Notes: generated from the letters alone by a model not told the origin. Positions 9,990 through 20,162 are shown, counted from the stretch's first letter. The stretch: DNA of 64,000 bases from Pseudomonas wadenswilerensis (GCF_900497695.1 NZ_UIDD01000004.1:124001-188000); one strand, 5' to 3'. A program made the numbers and translations.

Positions 9990-11512
9990 AGGGAGTCCTC
10001 GCCTTGTTCGGGTTGCGCTACGGCCTGCAGGGGCAGGGCACCAGGGCCTGGGCCCATGGCACCACGGGCCTGGCGTTCTTGTTGCAACAGGCGTTCAGCC
10101 TGGGCCTTCTGCGCCGGGGGGAGTTGCTGGTCGAGCTGGGCAGCCAGCTGGCGTGACTGCTCGCTGGGGTTGGCTTGCGCCAGCTGGCTGAACACCCAGG
10201 CGTTGACCAGGTCCTGGCGAATGCCGTGGCCTTCGCTGAACAGCTGGGCCAGGGCATAGTCGGCGCTGAGCTGGCCGCCGCGGGCGGCGCGGAGCAGATG
10301 ATCGACGGCCTTTTGCGGGTCGACGCTGCCCAGGTAGCCACGACGGTACAGTTGGCCCAGGTAGTAATGGGCGCTGACTTCGCCGGCGTTGGCGGCGCTG
10401 AGCAGGTGGGTCTCGGCCTTCTGCGCGTCGGCCGGTACGGTCTTGCCTTCGTAGTACAGGCGGCCCAGCAGCAGTTCGGCACGCGGCTGTTCGGCGGCGC
10501 GGCCCTTGTCGATGTACTCCATCAGCTTGTCGGTGTCGCCAAGCTCGGGGAAGTCATAGAGCAATTGCGCCAGGCTGACCCAGGAGCCGGGGTTGACCGG
10601 CGCCACCTGTTCGAGCAGGGCCTGGGCGGTTTTCTCGTCGGTCTGGCCGAGGCTGCGGTCGGCCAGTACCCGGGCAACGCTGTCGACCCGGGTGGCCGGG
10701 ATCGCGCCGCGCTGGTAGGCGCTTTTCACCTGTTCGAGCAGCGCTGCCTGTTGCTCGGGCTGGGCGCGTTTCTGGTAGACGGTGGCCAGCTCCACGTAGC
10801 AGATGTCGGTGCTGTTCAGGGCTGCCTTGCAGATGCGCTCGACTTCGTCCAGGTGCTGGTCGTAGGTGCCCTGGGTGCGGTACAGCAGAATCTGGGCCAG
10901 GCCGGCTTCCGGGTAGCCGGCGGTACGCCATTGGTCGATCTGCTGCTGGGCGTTGGTGCCGGAGAAGCTCTGCGGGTATTGCAGGTAGAGCATCGCCAGT
11001 GGGATCAGGGTGTTGCCCTCGCCATTGGCGAAGGCTTTTTTCAGCAGGGTTTCGGCTTCCTGGCGCTCGGCTTCGGTAGCGTCCGGCTTGGCTGCCAGCA
11101 GGCGGCCGAGGCGGGCCTGGGCGCGTGGCGAGATATCGGCGGCGGCGCGGTAGGTGGCTTCGGCTTCCTTGAGCTTGGCCGGGTCGCGGGTTTCCATCTG
11201 GATATCGGCCAGGCCGACCTGGGCTTCGCTGTAACCGAGGTCGGCGAGCTGGCGGTAATTCTGTTCGGCGAGGGCGGTGTCACCGCGCTTGAGTGCTTCG
11301 TTGGCCAGGCGCTGGTCGGGCAGGCCGGCGCAACCGGCGAGGCTGATGGCCAGGGCCAGGCTGCAGAGACTGAGGATGTAGTTCGACCCCTGTGGGAGCC
11401 GGCCTTGCCGGCGAAGCAAGGCGCAGCCTTGCCCATTGGGGCTGCTGCGCAGCCCATCGCCGGCAAGGCCGGCTCCCACGGAGAGGGTGGCAATCTTGGT
11501 GTTCACCGGCAT
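9986..11512 (-). CDS. algK: AlgK, outer-membrane TPR lipoprotein of the alginate export complex, with a REP-derived N-terminal insertion
   Basis: 508-aa scaffold lipoprotein with Sel1/TPR-type repeats (for example [20 protein letters not shown]) that helps assemble AlgE and AlgX. The ATG at 11512 has a strong AAGGGAG ribosome site that overlaps the alg44 stop. Between the native-looking N-terminus ([10 protein letters not shown]) and the hydrophobic core plus lipobox ([10 protein letters not shown]) lie about 30 residues encoded by a REP palindrome at 11391-11480, read in frame. The n-region is therefore about 45 residues long instead of the usual 5-10. The REP part adds an LLRRQGR basic patch that could act as a new n-region. 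Whether the lipoprotein is still exported cannot be told from sequence. Confidence 0.93.
   Translation of the reverse strand: MPVNTKIATLSVGAGLAGDGLRSSPNGQGCALLRRQGRLPQGSNYILSLCSLALAISLAGCAGLPDQRLANEALKRGDTALAEQNYRQLADLGYSEAQVGLADIQMETRDPAKLKEAEATYRAAADISPRAQARLGRLLAAKPDATEAERQEAETLLKKAFANGEGNTLIPLAMLYLQYPQSFSGTNAQQQIDQWRTAGYPEAGLAQILLYRTQGTYDQHLDEVERICKAALNSTDICYVELATVYQKRAQPEQQAALLEQVKSAYQRGAIPATRVDSVARVLADRSLGQTDEKTAQALLEQVAPVNPGSWVSLAQLLYDFPELGDTDKLMEYIDKGRAAEQPRAELLLGRLYYEGKTVPADAQKAETHLLSAANAGEVSAHYYLGQLYRRGYLGSVDPQKAVDHLLRAARGGQLSADYALAQLFSEGHGIRQDLVNAWVFSQLAQANPSEQSRQLAAQLDQQLPPAQKAQAERLLQQERQARGAMGPGPGALPLQAVAQPEQGEDSL
11391..11480. repeat. REP inverted pair inside the algK coding sequence
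   Basis: Arms at about 11391-11412 and 11457-11480 are complementary copies of the TGTGGGAGCCGGCCTTGCCG type. Between them is the internal palindrome around GGGGCTGCTGCGCAGCCC. It is translated in frame on the minus strand as part of AlgK. REP units are normally strictly extragenic, so this position is unusual. Confidence 0.92.
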
Positions 11513-11519
11513 GTCTCCC

Positions 11520-12686
11520 TTAGAGCCCACGGGCCATGGCTTTATCGATCAGCCAATCCAGCGACGGGCCACGGTTGCTGTCCACCGCTACCGGGCGGCC
11601 GGCCAGTTCGCTGGGCAGCGACTCATCCGGCTTGATCTGCACGCGGATGTCCGACGACAGGTCTTCGCTGTTCAGGCTGGTGCTGTTGACGATCTGCCCG
11701 GTGCGGGTCTGGTCTTCGCCGGCGACGGTGAAGTGCACGCGCGAGCCCGGTTGGACGTCATCGAACTGGCGATAGCTGAAGCGTGCTTCAACGGTGGGGA
11801 TGGTGGTGCGCGGGACCAGCTGGAAGATCACCTGGCCCTTGCTGGCGTACTGGCCGTTATCCACCAGCTGGCGGGCGACCACGCAATCGCAGGGGCTGGT
11901 CAGGGTGCCGCTCATCTGTTTGCCGAACAGCTCCTCGACCTTGGCCGGCTCCAGCTGCTGGTCATCCAGGTGGCCCTTGAGCATGTCCAGCATGCTGGTG
12001 CTGAACGAGGCCAATGGCGCGCCCTTGACCACCTGGCCGCCGTTTTCCACCAGGCCCTGCACGGTGCCGTCGCGCGGCATGGTGACGTTGCTGGTCGGCA
12101 CGCTGACCACCCCGGCCTGGGCATGGCTGACGAAGTACAGGCCATACACCGACTTGGCGATGAAACCGAACGCCGCCACGCCGACCACGAACACGCCGAG
12201 GCTGAAGGTCACTGCCCGCAGGCGGCCAAAAGCGCTCATGCCGCCGTTGGCGTCTTTTTGTTTGCGCGCCTTGGTGAAGTTGTCGCGCTGCAGGGTGCTG
12301 AGTACATCGCCCATGGTGATCAGCTCACCCGACAGGTGCGAGGTGATGATGTGGCGCAGAGTGGCGATGTCGCGTGGTTCAAGGTTCTGGAACTGCACGC
12401 CGGTGCGGCCGCTGGAGGGGTCGAAAGAGCGCACCTGGAACTCGATGTCCATGGCCAGGCCGAGTTTGTCGACGGTGAACTGCAGGCGCCCGCGCAGCAC
12501 TTCGCCGACTTTCAACGGGTGCTTGGCATGGAAGCTCAGGCCGCCGGCCGAGAGGTCATCGACCTTCACTTCCAGGGTTTCGCGGTTCTGACACAGGTAG
12601 CGCAGCTTGGCCGGGATGCGCACCCGGGCGTGCTGGCGCTGTGCTTCGGACTCATGCACGACATTGACGTTCACGGCGGTATTCAT
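11520..12686 (-). CDS. alg44: Alg44, c-di-GMP-binding alginate copolymerase
   Basis: 388-aa inner-membrane protein needed for alginate polymerisation with Alg8. An N-terminal PilZ domain (about residues 14-120) carries RQHARVRIPAKL and DDLSAGG, the arginine and D-x-S-x-x-G elements that bind c-di-GMP. One transmembrane segment follows (about residues 155-180, VTFSLGVFVVGVAAFGFIA). A periplasmic HlyD-like region then has VPTSNVTMPRDGTVQGLV. The ATG at 12686 precedes the PilZ domain; an upstream start at 12749 lies inside alg8 and was rejected. Confidence 0.96.
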   Translation of the reverse strand: MNTAVNVNVVHESEAQRQHARVRIPAKLRYLCQNRETLEVKVDDLSAGGLSFHAKHPLKVGEVLRGRLQFTVDKLGLAMDIEFQVRSFDPSSGRTGVQFQNLEPRDIATLRHIITSHLSGELITMGDVLSTLQRDNFTKARKQKDANGGMSAFGRLRAVTFSLGVFVVGVAAFGFIAKSVYGLYFVSHAQAGVVSVPTSNVTMPRDGTVQGLVENGGQVVKGAPLASFSTSMLDMLKGHLDDQQLEPAKVEELFGKQMSGTLTSPCDCVVARQLVDNGQYASKGQVIFQLVPRTTIPTVEARFSYRQFDDVQPGSRVHFTVAGEDQTRTGQIVNSTSLNSEDLSSDIRVQIKPDESLPSELAGRPVAVDSNRGPSLDWLIDKAMARGL

Positions 12687-12723
12687 GGCGATTTGTTCCT
12701 GTTTAATCCAATCGGGTTCCGGC

Positions 12724-14214
12724 TCACACGACCATGAACAGCACAGCAATGAAGATGCTGGCCGCCGAGAAGGTCATGGTCCGGGAGGACCAGGTGTTGA
12801 ACCATTGTTGAAAGCTGGCGAGGTCGCGTTTGAGGGCAGTGGGCTGGCGGGTCCAGGACTGCTTGTCGAGGCGGAAGAACACGTAGATCTTCATGATCGC
12901 GCCGACGATCTGGTTGTAATAAAGAATCAGCGGGTAGGCCGGGCCGATGTTGTGGCCCGAGCACAGCAGCATGATCGTCAGGATCAACCGGGTGATGCCG
13001 ATCCACAGCAGGTACACCAGCAGGAACGCCGGGCCGAACTTGAGGCTGGCGATCACCGCGACGGTCAGGCCCAGCAGGCTGGTCCACATCGACACGCGCT
13101 GGTCGAACAGCACCACGCTGGTGAACAGGCCCAGGCGGCGGATACCCAGGCCCAGGGCCCGGGAGTTCTGCCGCAGGTTGTTGCCGTACCAGCGGTACAT
13201 CAGTTTGCGGCTGGCCTTGATGAAGCTCTTTTCCGGCGGGTGCTCGACCGTGTTGATCGCCGCGTCCGGCACGTAGAAGGTGTCGTAGCCCAGGCGCATG
13301 AGGCTGAACCAGCTCGACTTGTCGTCGCCGGTGAGGAACTTGAAGCGGCCCAGGCGCCAGTGCTGCAGCGAGTCGTTCTCGACGTCGGCGATGAACTCCG
13401 GGTTGGTCACCACCGCGGCGCGGAACACCGACATGCGCCCGGTCATGGTCAGCACGCGCTTGGACAGGGCCATCGAGCACATGTTGATGTGGCGCTGGGC
13501 GAAGCGCAGCTTGTGCCACTCGCTCATGATGTAGCCGCCACGCACTTCACAGAATTCATTGGTGGTCAGGCCGCCGACATTGCCGAACAGCTTGAACCAG
13601 GGCACGGTCTTGCGTACCACGCCTTCGCCGAGCACGGTGTCACCGTCGATCACCGCGACCACGGCATTTTCATCCGGCAGGTGGCGGGAGATGGCACGAA
13701 AGCCATAGGCCAGGCCGTCGCGCTTGCCGGTACCGGCAATGCGCACGAAGTCGAGGGTCACGCGCTCCGGCGGGTTGTATTTTTCCCACAGGCTTTTCAC
13801 CAGCAGTTCGTCGGACATTTCCACCAGCGAACAGACCACAGTGGTCGGGTAGCCGCAGTCGATTGCCTCGCGGATCACCGAGCTGTAGACCTGGGCGGTA
13901 GTCAGGGCATCGATGCGAAAACTGGTGACCATCAGGTACACGTGGGACGGGTCGGCCGCGCTACCGAGCTTGCGCACCTTGCGCCGCAGGTAGGGGTAGA
14001 CCACGTAGAGGAACAGCATGCCGCGCACAAAGTGCGTGGCACCCATGGAATAGCGCCAGATGCCGACGGCGCCGACCAGGAAAATGAAGTCCTTCGAGTC
14101 GGGGTCGAAAATGGAGTTGGGCAAGGCCAGGGCGATCAACATGAGCAAGCTCACGTAGAACAGCCAACCGGCGACCTGTAGCAGGCCGTGCTTGAGCCTT
14201 TGCATGTTCTGCAT
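12724..14214 (-). CDS. alg8: Alg8, alginate polymerase (GT2 family)
   Basis: 496-aa processive beta-glycosyltransferase of the inner membrane that polymerises GDP-mannuronate. It has N-terminal membrane helices ([17 protein letters not shown]), a cytoplasmic GT2 domain with DGD ([13 protein letters not shown]) and ENDS near residue 295, the RKLMYRW motif equivalent to QxxRW, and C-terminal helices. A second ATG three codons in (14205) is an equally plausible start. It is 63 bp downstream of algD. Confidence 0.96.
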   Translation of the reverse strand: MQNMQRLKHGLLQVAGWLFYVSLLMLIALALPNSIFDPDSKDFIFLVGAVGIWRYSMGATHFVRGMLFLYVVYPYLRRKVRKLGSAADPSHVYLMVTSFRIDALTTAQVYSSVIREAIDCGYPTTVVCSLVEMSDELLVKSLWEKYNPPERVTLDFVRIAGTGKRDGLAYGFRAISRHLPDENAVVAVIDGDTVLGEGVVRKTVPWFKLFGNVGGLTTNEFCEVRGGYIMSEWHKLRFAQRHINMCSMALSKRVLTMTGRMSVFRAAVVTNPEFIADVENDSLQHWRLGRFKFLTGDDKSSWFSLMRLGYDTFYVPDAAINTVEHPPEKSFIKASRKLMYRWYGNNLRQNSRALGLGIRRLGLFTSVVLFDQRVSMWTSLLGLTVAVIASLKFGPAFLLVYLLWIGITRLILTIMLLCSGHNIGPAYPLILYYNQIVGAIMKIYVFFRLDKQSWTRQPTALKRDLASFQQWFNTWSSRTMTFSAASIFIAVLFMVV

Positions 14215-14277
14215 CCGTATCGAATGGAAAGGGCGTTGATGCTGGGCGGGGCCGGAAGGCCCCGCCCAGCCTGCGGG

Positions 14278-15594
14278 TTACCAGCAGATACCTTCGGTAC
14301 GGCTGGCCGGGCAGGATGGTTTGTTCATGAAACCGACTAGGTCGATGACCTGTTTGCCTTCCGGAGCCTGTTGGGCCAGGGCACGGAATTTCTCGTCGCG
14401 GTTGCCCAGGACGATCACGTCGGCATGCTTGATCACCTGGTCGAAGTCGGCATTGAGCAGCGACGACACGTGGGGGATCTTCGACTCGATGTAGTCCTTG
14501 TTGGCGCCGTTGACCCGCGCATACTCGACGTTGCTGTCGTAGATGTTCAGGTCGTAGCCCTTGCCGATCAGGCGTTCGGCCAGTTCCACCAGCGGGCTTT
14601 CACGCAGGTCGTCGGTGCCGGCCTTGAAGCTCAGGCCGAGCAGGGCGATCTTGCGCTTGTCGTGGCTCTCGATGATGTCGAAGGCGTTCTGCACCTGCGA
14701 TTCGTTGCTGGTCATCAGCGAGTTGAGCAGCGGTGCTTTGACGTCCAGGCTGCCGGCGCGGTAGGTCAGGGCGCGCACGTCCTTGGGCAGGCACGAGCCG
14801 CCGAAGGCAAAGCCCGGGCGCATGTAGTACTGCGACAGGTTCAGGGCCTTGTCCTGGCAGACCACGTCCATCACCTCGCGGCCATCGACGCCGACTGCCT
14901 TGGCGATGTTGCCGATCTCGTTGGCGAAGGTGACCTTGGTGGCGTGCCAGACGTTGCAGGTGTACTTGATCATCTCGGCCACTTCGATGTCCTTGCGGAT
15001 GATCGGTGCGTCGAGTTCTTCGTACAGCGATTGCAGAAGGTCGCCACTGGTCTTGTCCAGCTCGCCGATGACGGTCATGGGCGGTTGGTCGTAGTCCTTG
15101 ATCGCGGTGCTTTCGCGCAGGAATTCCGGGTTGACCGCCACGCCGAAGTCGACGCCGGCCTTTTTCCCCGAGCAGTCTTCGAGGATCGGGATGACCACGT
15201 TCTTCACCGTGCCCGGTAGCACGGTGCTGCGCACCACGATGGTGTGGCGGCTGGATTTTTCCCGCAGCACGAAACCGATTTCGCGGCACACCGACTCGAT
15301 GTATTCCAGGCCCAGGTCGCCGTTCTTCTTGCTCGGCGTGCCGACACAGATCATCGACAGGTCGCTGTCGCGGATGGCGGCAGCAAAATCGGTGGTGCCA
15401 CGCAGGCGGCCGTTGTCGATACCCTGTTGCAGCAGGGCCTCGAGGCCCGGTTCGACAATTGGCGATTTGCCTTGGTTGATCAGGTCGATCTTGGTGGTGG
15501 ATACATCGACGCCAATCACTTCATGGCCACGTGCCGACAGGCAGCCAGCACAGACTGCACCCACATAACCCAAACCAAAGATGCTGATACGCAT
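14278..15594 (-). CDS. algD: AlgD, GDP-mannose 6-dehydrogenase
   Basis: 438-aa NAD-dependent enzyme that oxidises GDP-mannose to GDP-mannuronate in four electrons, the committed step of alginate synthesis. It has an N-terminal Rossmann motif GLGYVGAVCAG, the catalytic cysteine in FAFGGSCLPKDVRAL near residue 268, and a C-terminal nucleotide-sugar dehydrogenase domain. The ATG at 15594 has GAGGTG just upstream; a GTG three codons earlier overlaps that site and was rejected. It is the first gene of the operon, behind a leader of about 430 nt. Confidence 0.97.
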   Translation of the reverse strand: MRISIFGLGYVGAVCAGCLSARGHEVIGVDVSTTKIDLINQGKSPIVEPGLEALLQQGIDNGRLRGTTDFAAAIRDSDLSMICVGTPSKKNGDLGLEYIESVCREIGFVLREKSSRHTIVVRSTVLPGTVKNVVIPILEDCSGKKAGVDFGVAVNPEFLRESTAIKDYDQPPMTVIGELDKTSGDLLQSLYEELDAPIIRKDIEVAEMIKYTCNVWHATKVTFANEIGNIAKAVGVDGREVMDVVCQDKALNLSQYYMRPGFAFGGSCLPKDVRALTYRAGSLDVKAPLLNSLMTSNESQVQNAFDIIESHDKRKIALLGLSFKAGTDDLRESPLVELAERLIGKGYDLNIYDSNVEYARVNGANKDYIESKIPHVSSLLNADFDQVIKHADVIVLGNRDEKFRALAQQAPEGKQVIDLVGFMNKPSCPASRTEGICW

Positions 15595-16031
15595 CGCATT
15601 CACCTCATGTGTTTATCACGCCGGCTCAATTAGAAGAGCCAGACCGGGTTGATTAACCAGCAGTTATCGGGCACACGGCGGCGTGGCAAAAAGATGTCAC
15701 TTCACCGTGTGCAGGCATATAAGTATCAAGTGCAAAAGTGTCTGCACTTAAAGTTGGCAGCCAAAGGCCAATAATTATGGACGTGCCCTGTTATGCAGCC
15801 GTCTTTATTGCAGATCGGTTACCCGGAACTGCAGTGCTTGTTCTTTCAAGTGAATAAAATCCTTTGAAATCAACCACAAGGACGATTTGTAGGGGCGCGT
15901 TTCTCCTGGGTTCAACTGTAGGTCGGGCGACCGACACTCAAGTCAAAGTTGTCTGGATGCACAATGGCTGTGCGCTCCAGTCAATGATGTAGGTCATCTC
16001 TCACATAACGCTCGAGAATCGTTACGGGTGG
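15595..16031 (-). promoter_or_regulatory. algD mRNA leader
   Basis: About 430 bases between the predicted AlgU start point (near 16025) and the algD ATG contain no convincing ORF on either strand. P. aeruginosa algD also has a leader of several hundred bases, so the length fits. I see no long perfect hairpin or known riboswitch here; its function cannot be read from sequence. Confidence 0.5.
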
Positions 16032-16060
16032 TATGAGCGACGGCTGAAGGGATAAGTTCC
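16032..16060 (-). promoter_or_regulatory. AlgU (sigma-22/RpoE-like) promoter of algD
   Basis: On the minus strand GGAACTT (16060-16054) is followed after 17 bases by TCATA (16036-16032). This matches the AlgU consensus GAACTT-N16/17-TC. It is the only such pair I found upstream of algD, and it predicts transcription from about 16025. AlgU is released when AlgW starts MucA cleavage; algW lies at 35287-36444 in this window. Confidence 0.7.
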
Positions 16061-16225
16061 GGGGTGAGTTCAGCGGTGGTGAAAGATTTTTTAATATTTT
16101 AGCTGATGGCCATACTTTCACTTTGATAGCACTTGGCAGTTTCGTCCCTGTTTATAAAGGACGAACTCGAGGGGGGATGTTTTTGTGCCAGTACCGGAAA
16201 TTATTTTTCGAAATTCGTCAAAAAA

Positions 16226-16236
16226 TTACGAACGGT
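16226..16236 (-). promoter_or_regulatory. Candidate AlgR binding box upstream of algD
   Basis: The minus strand reads ACCGTTCGTAA, nine of ten matches to the AlgR consensus ACCGTTCGTC, about 200 bp upstream of the predicted start point. A weaker partial copy (GTTCGTCC) lies at 16159-16166. Far-upstream AlgR sites are known for P. aeruginosa algD; the assignment here is by motif only. Confidence 0.5.
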
Positions 16237-16306
16237 CTTATGGCGTTTTGCGATAAAGCTAGAAGGGTGGTTTTTTGACGTCAGGATTGCGTCGATTATT
16301 CGGGCG

Positions 16307-16380
16307 TCATCGCTGGCAAGCCAGCTCCCACAAAAAACCTGTGTCCACTGGACCTGTGGGAGCGGGCTTGCCCCGCGATT
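16307..16380. repeat. REP inverted pair between the algD regulatory region and yaaA
   Basis: CGCTGGCAAGCCAGCTCCCA on the left faces TGTGGGAGCGGGCTTGCCCC on the right across a spacer of about 25 bases. The two units are of slightly different subtype. It ends next to the yaaA stop and may serve as its 3' end signal. Confidence 0.85.
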
Positions 16381-16385
16381 GGTGT

Positions 16386-17165
16386 TTACTCGTCCGCGTG
16401 ATCGCGCAGGAACACCAGGTTATCGGCCTTCGACAGCTCGGCACTGTAGTAGTAGCCCTGCACAGCGAACTGCTTGAGCTGCTCGGGGTCGTTGATGCGC
16501 TCCTGGATCACGAAGCGGCTCATCATGCCGCGGGCCTTTTTGGCGTAGAAGCTGATGATCTTGTACTGGCCGTTCTTGAAGTCGCGGAACTCGGTGTTGA
16601 TCACCCGCGCCTTGAGGGCGCTGCGCTTGACCGCGCTGAAGTACTCGTTGCTGGCCAGGTTCAGCAGCAGGTCGTCGCCTTGCTCGGCCAGGGCCTGGTT
16701 CAGCCACTCGCTGATGCGCGTGCCCCAGAAGGCATACAGGTCCTTGCCACGGGCGTTGGCCAGCTTGGTGCCCATTTCCAGGCGGTAGGGCTGCATCAGG
16801 TCCAGCGGGCGCAGCAGGCCGTACAGGCCGGAGAGCATGCGCAGGTGGTCCTGGGCATAGCTGAAGTCGTCTTCGCTGAGGGTCTGGGCATCCAGGCCGG
16901 TGTACACGTCACCCTTGAACGCCAGCAGTGCCTGCTTGGCGTTGTCCGGGGTGAAGGCCGGGGTCCAGCTGCCGAAACGCGCGGCGTTGAGCCCAGAAAG
17001 CTTGTCGGAGAGGTGCATCAGCTCGCTGATCTGTGCCGGCGACAATTCACGCAGCTGTACGATCAGCTCCTGGGAATCGTCCAGGTACTGCGGCTGGGTG
17101 TAGCGCTGGGTCACCGGCGGGGTGTCGTAGTCGAGGGTCTTGGCGGGGGAAATCACCGTCAGCAT
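16386..17165 (-). CDS. yaaA: YaaA, peroxide-stress protein (DUF328/UPF0246)
   Basis: 259 aa, the usual family length. It starts [13 protein letters not shown], the hallmark N-terminus of YaaA. In E. coli the protein limits free iron and protects DNA and proteins from hydrogen peroxide; it binds DNA through a helix-hairpin-helix-like region. The ATG at 17165 is taken because the upstream in-frame extension to 17249 shows no family similarity. It is a single gene, divergent from the deacetylase-like gene. Confidence 0.94.
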   Translation of the reverse strand: MLTVISPAKTLDYDTPPVTQRYTQPQYLDDSQELIVQLRELSPAQISELMHLSDKLSGLNAARFGSWTPAFTPDNAKQALLAFKGDVYTGLDAQTLSEDDFSYAQDHLRMLSGLYGLLRPLDLMQPYRLEMGTKLANARGKDLYAFWGTRISEWLNQALAEQGDDLLLNLASNEYFSAVKRSALKARVINTEFRDFKNGQYKIISFYAKKARGMMSRFVIQERINDPEQLKQFAVQGYYYSAELSKADNLVFLRDHADE

Positions 17166-17299
17166 CAGGTCGGCTCCTTTATTCGTGGCGCCGATTCTAC
17201 GGGGCGGGGGCGGCGATCTCCAGCTATCAAGGCAATAGCCACAGACCATCCCGCCACTTGGCGCTATAGTGCGCGGCGAGGAAAACGGAGAGCCCGATC

Positions 17300-18427
17300 G
17301 TGCGCATTGCCCTTCTCTTACTGGCTGGCCTGTTCAGCCTCACGGCCCAGGCCGCACCAGCCCCGGTCGCCACCTTCGACCGCAGCCACTGGCCGGAGCA
17401 GCTCGACAGCCCGGCGCTGTTCGATGTCGCCTCGCGTGCCGAGATCCTCGGTTTTGCCCGGGTGCTGGGCGAAAGTGAAAAGCTCGACCAGGGCGCCCTG
17501 GCGGCGCGGCTGAACCTGCGTCAGGTCAACCTGCTGTCGATCAACAGCGTGCGCCAGCGCCTGTGGCAGCGCTTGTGGCGTAACTACGACCTGGCCCAGA
17601 AGAGCTGCGAGCAGGATGCCTCGTTCTGTTATGCCATCGACGACCTGGCTGATTTTCGCAAGCAGACCGCGTCCTTTGAAGTCGCCGCCGATTCGTTCTA
17701 CGCCGGTTGGGTCGAGCCGGGCCGGGCTTTTCATGAGCACTACCTGAATGAGCTGCTACGCAAGGCCGCGCTGTTCCCCCAGACTGCCAGCGAGATCGAA
17801 CGCTTTTCCGACCTTGAACGTAATGGTGACGAACTCAATGACCGGCTGTTCCTGCTGACCTTCGATGGCGGCCCGTCGCTGGCGGGCGGCAGCACCGACG
17901 GCCTGACCGAGTTCCTGCGCCGGCAAAGGCTTGGCGCTACCTTTTTCGTGCTTGGCAACAACCTGCAGAACCGCCGCGACAAGACGTCGCTGGCTGAGCT
18001 TCGCGCACTCTACAAAGGCCAGTGCGTCGGCCTGCAAGGCTGGCAGTACCGCTCCCATGGGCAGTGGCAGGGCTGGCAGGATTCGGTGCTGCGCAGCCAG
18101 GCGCGGGTGCAGGGCGACTTGCCAGAGCAGTATGTGCCCTTGTTCAGACCGCCTTACGGCCAGCGCCGCGCCGACAGCCAGGCGTTCTTCGCCAGTCAGC
18201 ATCTGCAGGTGGTGTTGTGGGATATCGACGCCCAGGATCAAGGGCCATTGAGCAGTGAGCAGTCGGCCCAGCGGGTACTGACTTTGATGCTGCTGTGGCG
18301 CAAGGGACTGATCCAGTTTCACGATGCCCAACCCAAGGCGCAGGAGGTGGTTGCCTGGTTGCTCAAGCAAACGGCGCAAAGTGGAATTGGTTGGGAAGAT
18401 TGCAGGAATTTCGGCGAAAAGTCGTGA
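17300..18427 (+). CDS. Periplasmic polysaccharide deacetylase-like protein with degenerate metal site
   Basis: 375 aa with a Sec signal peptide ([19 protein letters not shown]). It starts at GTG 17300 with GGAGAG ahead. The C-terminal half is a NodB/CE4 domain. Motif 1 reads TFDGGPS instead of TFDDGP. Motif 2 (expected H-S/T-x-x-x-H) is reduced to a single SHGQW. Motifs 3-5 are recognisable as [17 protein letters not shown] and LIQFHD. The loss of metal-binding residues suggests an altered or non-catalytic enzyme, perhaps a carbohydrate-binding protein. Proximity to the alginate genes is noted, but no role in alginate is implied by sequence. Confidence 0.8.
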   Translation: MRIALLLLAGLFSLTAQAAPAPVATFDRSHWPEQLDSPALFDVASRAEILGFARVLGESEKLDQGALAARLNLRQVNLLSINSVRQRLWQRLWRNYDLAQKSCEQDASFCYAIDDLADFRKQTASFEVAADSFYAGWVEPGRAFHEHYLNELLRKAALFPQTASEIERFSDLERNGDELNDRLFLLTFDGGPSLAGGSTDGLTEFLRRQRLGATFFVLGNNLQNRRDKTSLAELRALYKGQCVGLQGWQYRSHGQWQGWQDSVLRSQARVQGDLPEQYVPLFRPPYGQRRADSQAFFASQHLQVVLWDIDAQDQGPLSSEQSAQRVLTLMLLWRKGLIQFHDAQPKAQEVVAWLLKQTAQSGIGWEDCRNFGEKS

Positions 18428-18767
18428 AATTGACCGGGATTCTGGACGGCAGGGAATAAAGCGCCGCACGCATTTCACATGACTGGATTTATGACTGTAG
18501 CGGTGCTTTGCCCCTGCGCCAAGGGCTAATTGGCCGATCGAAAAATAAACTTCAAAAATACGTAAAAATGCTTTTTTCGGTCATGGGTTTTGCGGTATTA
18601 CGAAGACAGACCGCCGAACCCTGCAGCACAGGTGGCGTCCTACGGCCCATTCTTTGTTCGCAGCTCCCTACCCGTAACGACGCGGGCCTGGGGAGAACCG
18701 GCGGCCACTTCGCGGCGCAGCACCGCACAGGTATTGCGTCGTCTGGCTTCCACAAAGGTGACCGAGT
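18428..18767. other. Intergenic region without recognised gene (deacetylase-like gene to phoH)
   Basis: This 340-bp stretch holds an A/T-rich segment around 18540-18580 and a GC-rich part to the phoH start. I see no ORF with a ribosome site, no REP unit and no clear hairpin terminator. The phoH promoter must lie here but I cannot place it. Confidence 0.5.
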
Positions 18768-20162
18768 ATGGATGATCAAGGACGCACCAATTCCTCCAAC
18801 CAGCCAATCCTTTATGTGCTCGATACCAATGTACTGATTCACGATCCAAACGCCTTGCTCAACTTCGAGGAGCACCACGTCGCCATCCCGATGACGGTGC
18901 TGGAGGAGCTCGACAAACTCAAGACTGGCAAACAGACGATTGCCGCCGAATGTCGCCAGGCGATCCGTCTGATCGACCAGACCCTGGGTGATGCCTCGCC
19001 GACCGATGTCGAGCAGGGCGTGCCGATCCAGCGTGGCAAGAGCGGCCCCAAAGGCTTCCTGTCGATTCTCATGAGCCCGCGCAACGAGCCCAACCGCCTG
19101 CTGCCGGAAAACCTCAACGACAACATCATCATCAACCAGTTGCTGGAGCTGCGCAGCCGGCGCCAGGAACTGGACGTGGTGCTGGTGACCAAAGACATCA
19201 ACATGCGCCTCAAGGCCCGCGCCTGCGGGATCGCGGCCGAGGACTACAGCACCGACCAACTGGTCGACGACGTTTCCTTGCTGTCCAAGGGGTATCACAG
19301 TGTCACCGGGTCATTCTGGGACCGCGTCAGCAAGGTCGAGACCCGTCAGGATCATGGCCGCACCTGGCACCGGGTACAGATGATCGACAACCTGCCGGCC
19401 GTGCACATCAACGAGTTCATCATCGACGAACAGGGCTTCGTTGGCTGGATCAAAGGCATCAAGGATGGCGAGCTGGTGCTGCTCGACCTGCACCAGGAGC
19501 CGCTGCTGCACCAGGAAGCCTGGGGCCTCAAGCCTCGCGACATTCACCAGAGCCTGGCGCTGTTCGCCTTGCTCGACCCGGATATCCACCTGGTCAACCT
19601 GACCGGCGCTGCCGGCTCCGGCAAGACCATCCTGGCCCTGGCTGCCGCCATCGAGCAGACCATGGTCAGCAAGCGCTACCGGCGCATCATCGCCACCCGC
19701 AGCGTGCAGGGGCTGGACCAGGAGATCGGTTTCCTGCCGGGCACTGAAGCAGAAAAAATGGAGCCCTGGCTCGGGGCAATCACCGACAACCTCGAAGCCC
19801 TGCACATGGATGATGAAAACACCCATGGCAGTGTCGAGTACATCCTTGAGCGGGTGCCGCTGCAGTTCAAGTCGCTGAACTACATTCGCGGTCGCAGCTT
19901 CCAGCAAAGCCTGATCCTGATCGACGAATGCCAGAACCTAACCCCGCACCAGATGAAAACCATCATCACCCGTGCCGGTACCGGTTCCAAGGTGATCTGC
20001 CTGGGTAACCTGGCGCAGATCGACACCCCTTACCTGTCCGCCACCAGCTCGGGCCTGACCTACCTGACCGAGCGCTTCAAGGACTTCCCCAACGGCGTAC
20101 ACATCACCCTGCAGGGCGTGCCGCGCTCGATCCTGGCCGAATACGCCGAATCGCATCTGTAA
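18768..20162 (+). CDS. PIN-PhoH family ATPase (PhoH2/YlaK-type)
   Basis: 464-aa fusion of an N-terminal PIN nuclease domain (about residues 10-150, beginning YVLDTNVLIHDP with further acidic residues at EELDK) to a C-terminal PhoH ATPase. The ATPase has Walker A GAAGSGKT near residue 285 and Walker B LILIDECQN. Related proteins in mycobacteria act as RNA helicase-ribonucleases; the cellular role in Pseudomonas is not known. The gene is monocistronic, ending in a strong hairpin at 20170-20199. Confidence 0.92.
   Translation: MDDQGRTNSSNQPILYVLDTNVLIHDPNALLNFEEHHVAIPMTVLEELDKLKTGKQTIAAECRQAIRLIDQTLGDASPTDVEQGVPIQRGKSGPKGFLSILMSPRNEPNRLLPENLNDNIIINQLLELRSRRQELDVVLVTKDINMRLKARACGIAAEDYSTDQLVDDVSLLSKGYHSVTGSFWDRVSKVETRQDHGRTWHRVQMIDNLPAVHINEFIIDEQGFVGWIKGIKDGELVLLDLHQEPLLHQEAWGLKPRDIHQSLALFALLDPDIHLVNLTGAAGSGKTILALAAAIEQTMVSKRYRRIIATRSVQGLDQEIGFLPGTEAEKMEPWLGAITDNLEALHMDDENTHGSVEYILERVPLQFKSLNYIRGRSFQQSLILIDECQNLTPHQMKTIITRAGTGSKVICLGNLAQIDTPYLSATSSGLTYLTERFKDFPNGVHITLQGVPRSILAEYAESHL

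Noticed and set aside
11513..11530. Upstream AlgK start six codons earlier
   Set aside because: It overlaps the alg44 stop and has no ribosome site, whereas ATG 11512 follows AAGGGAG.
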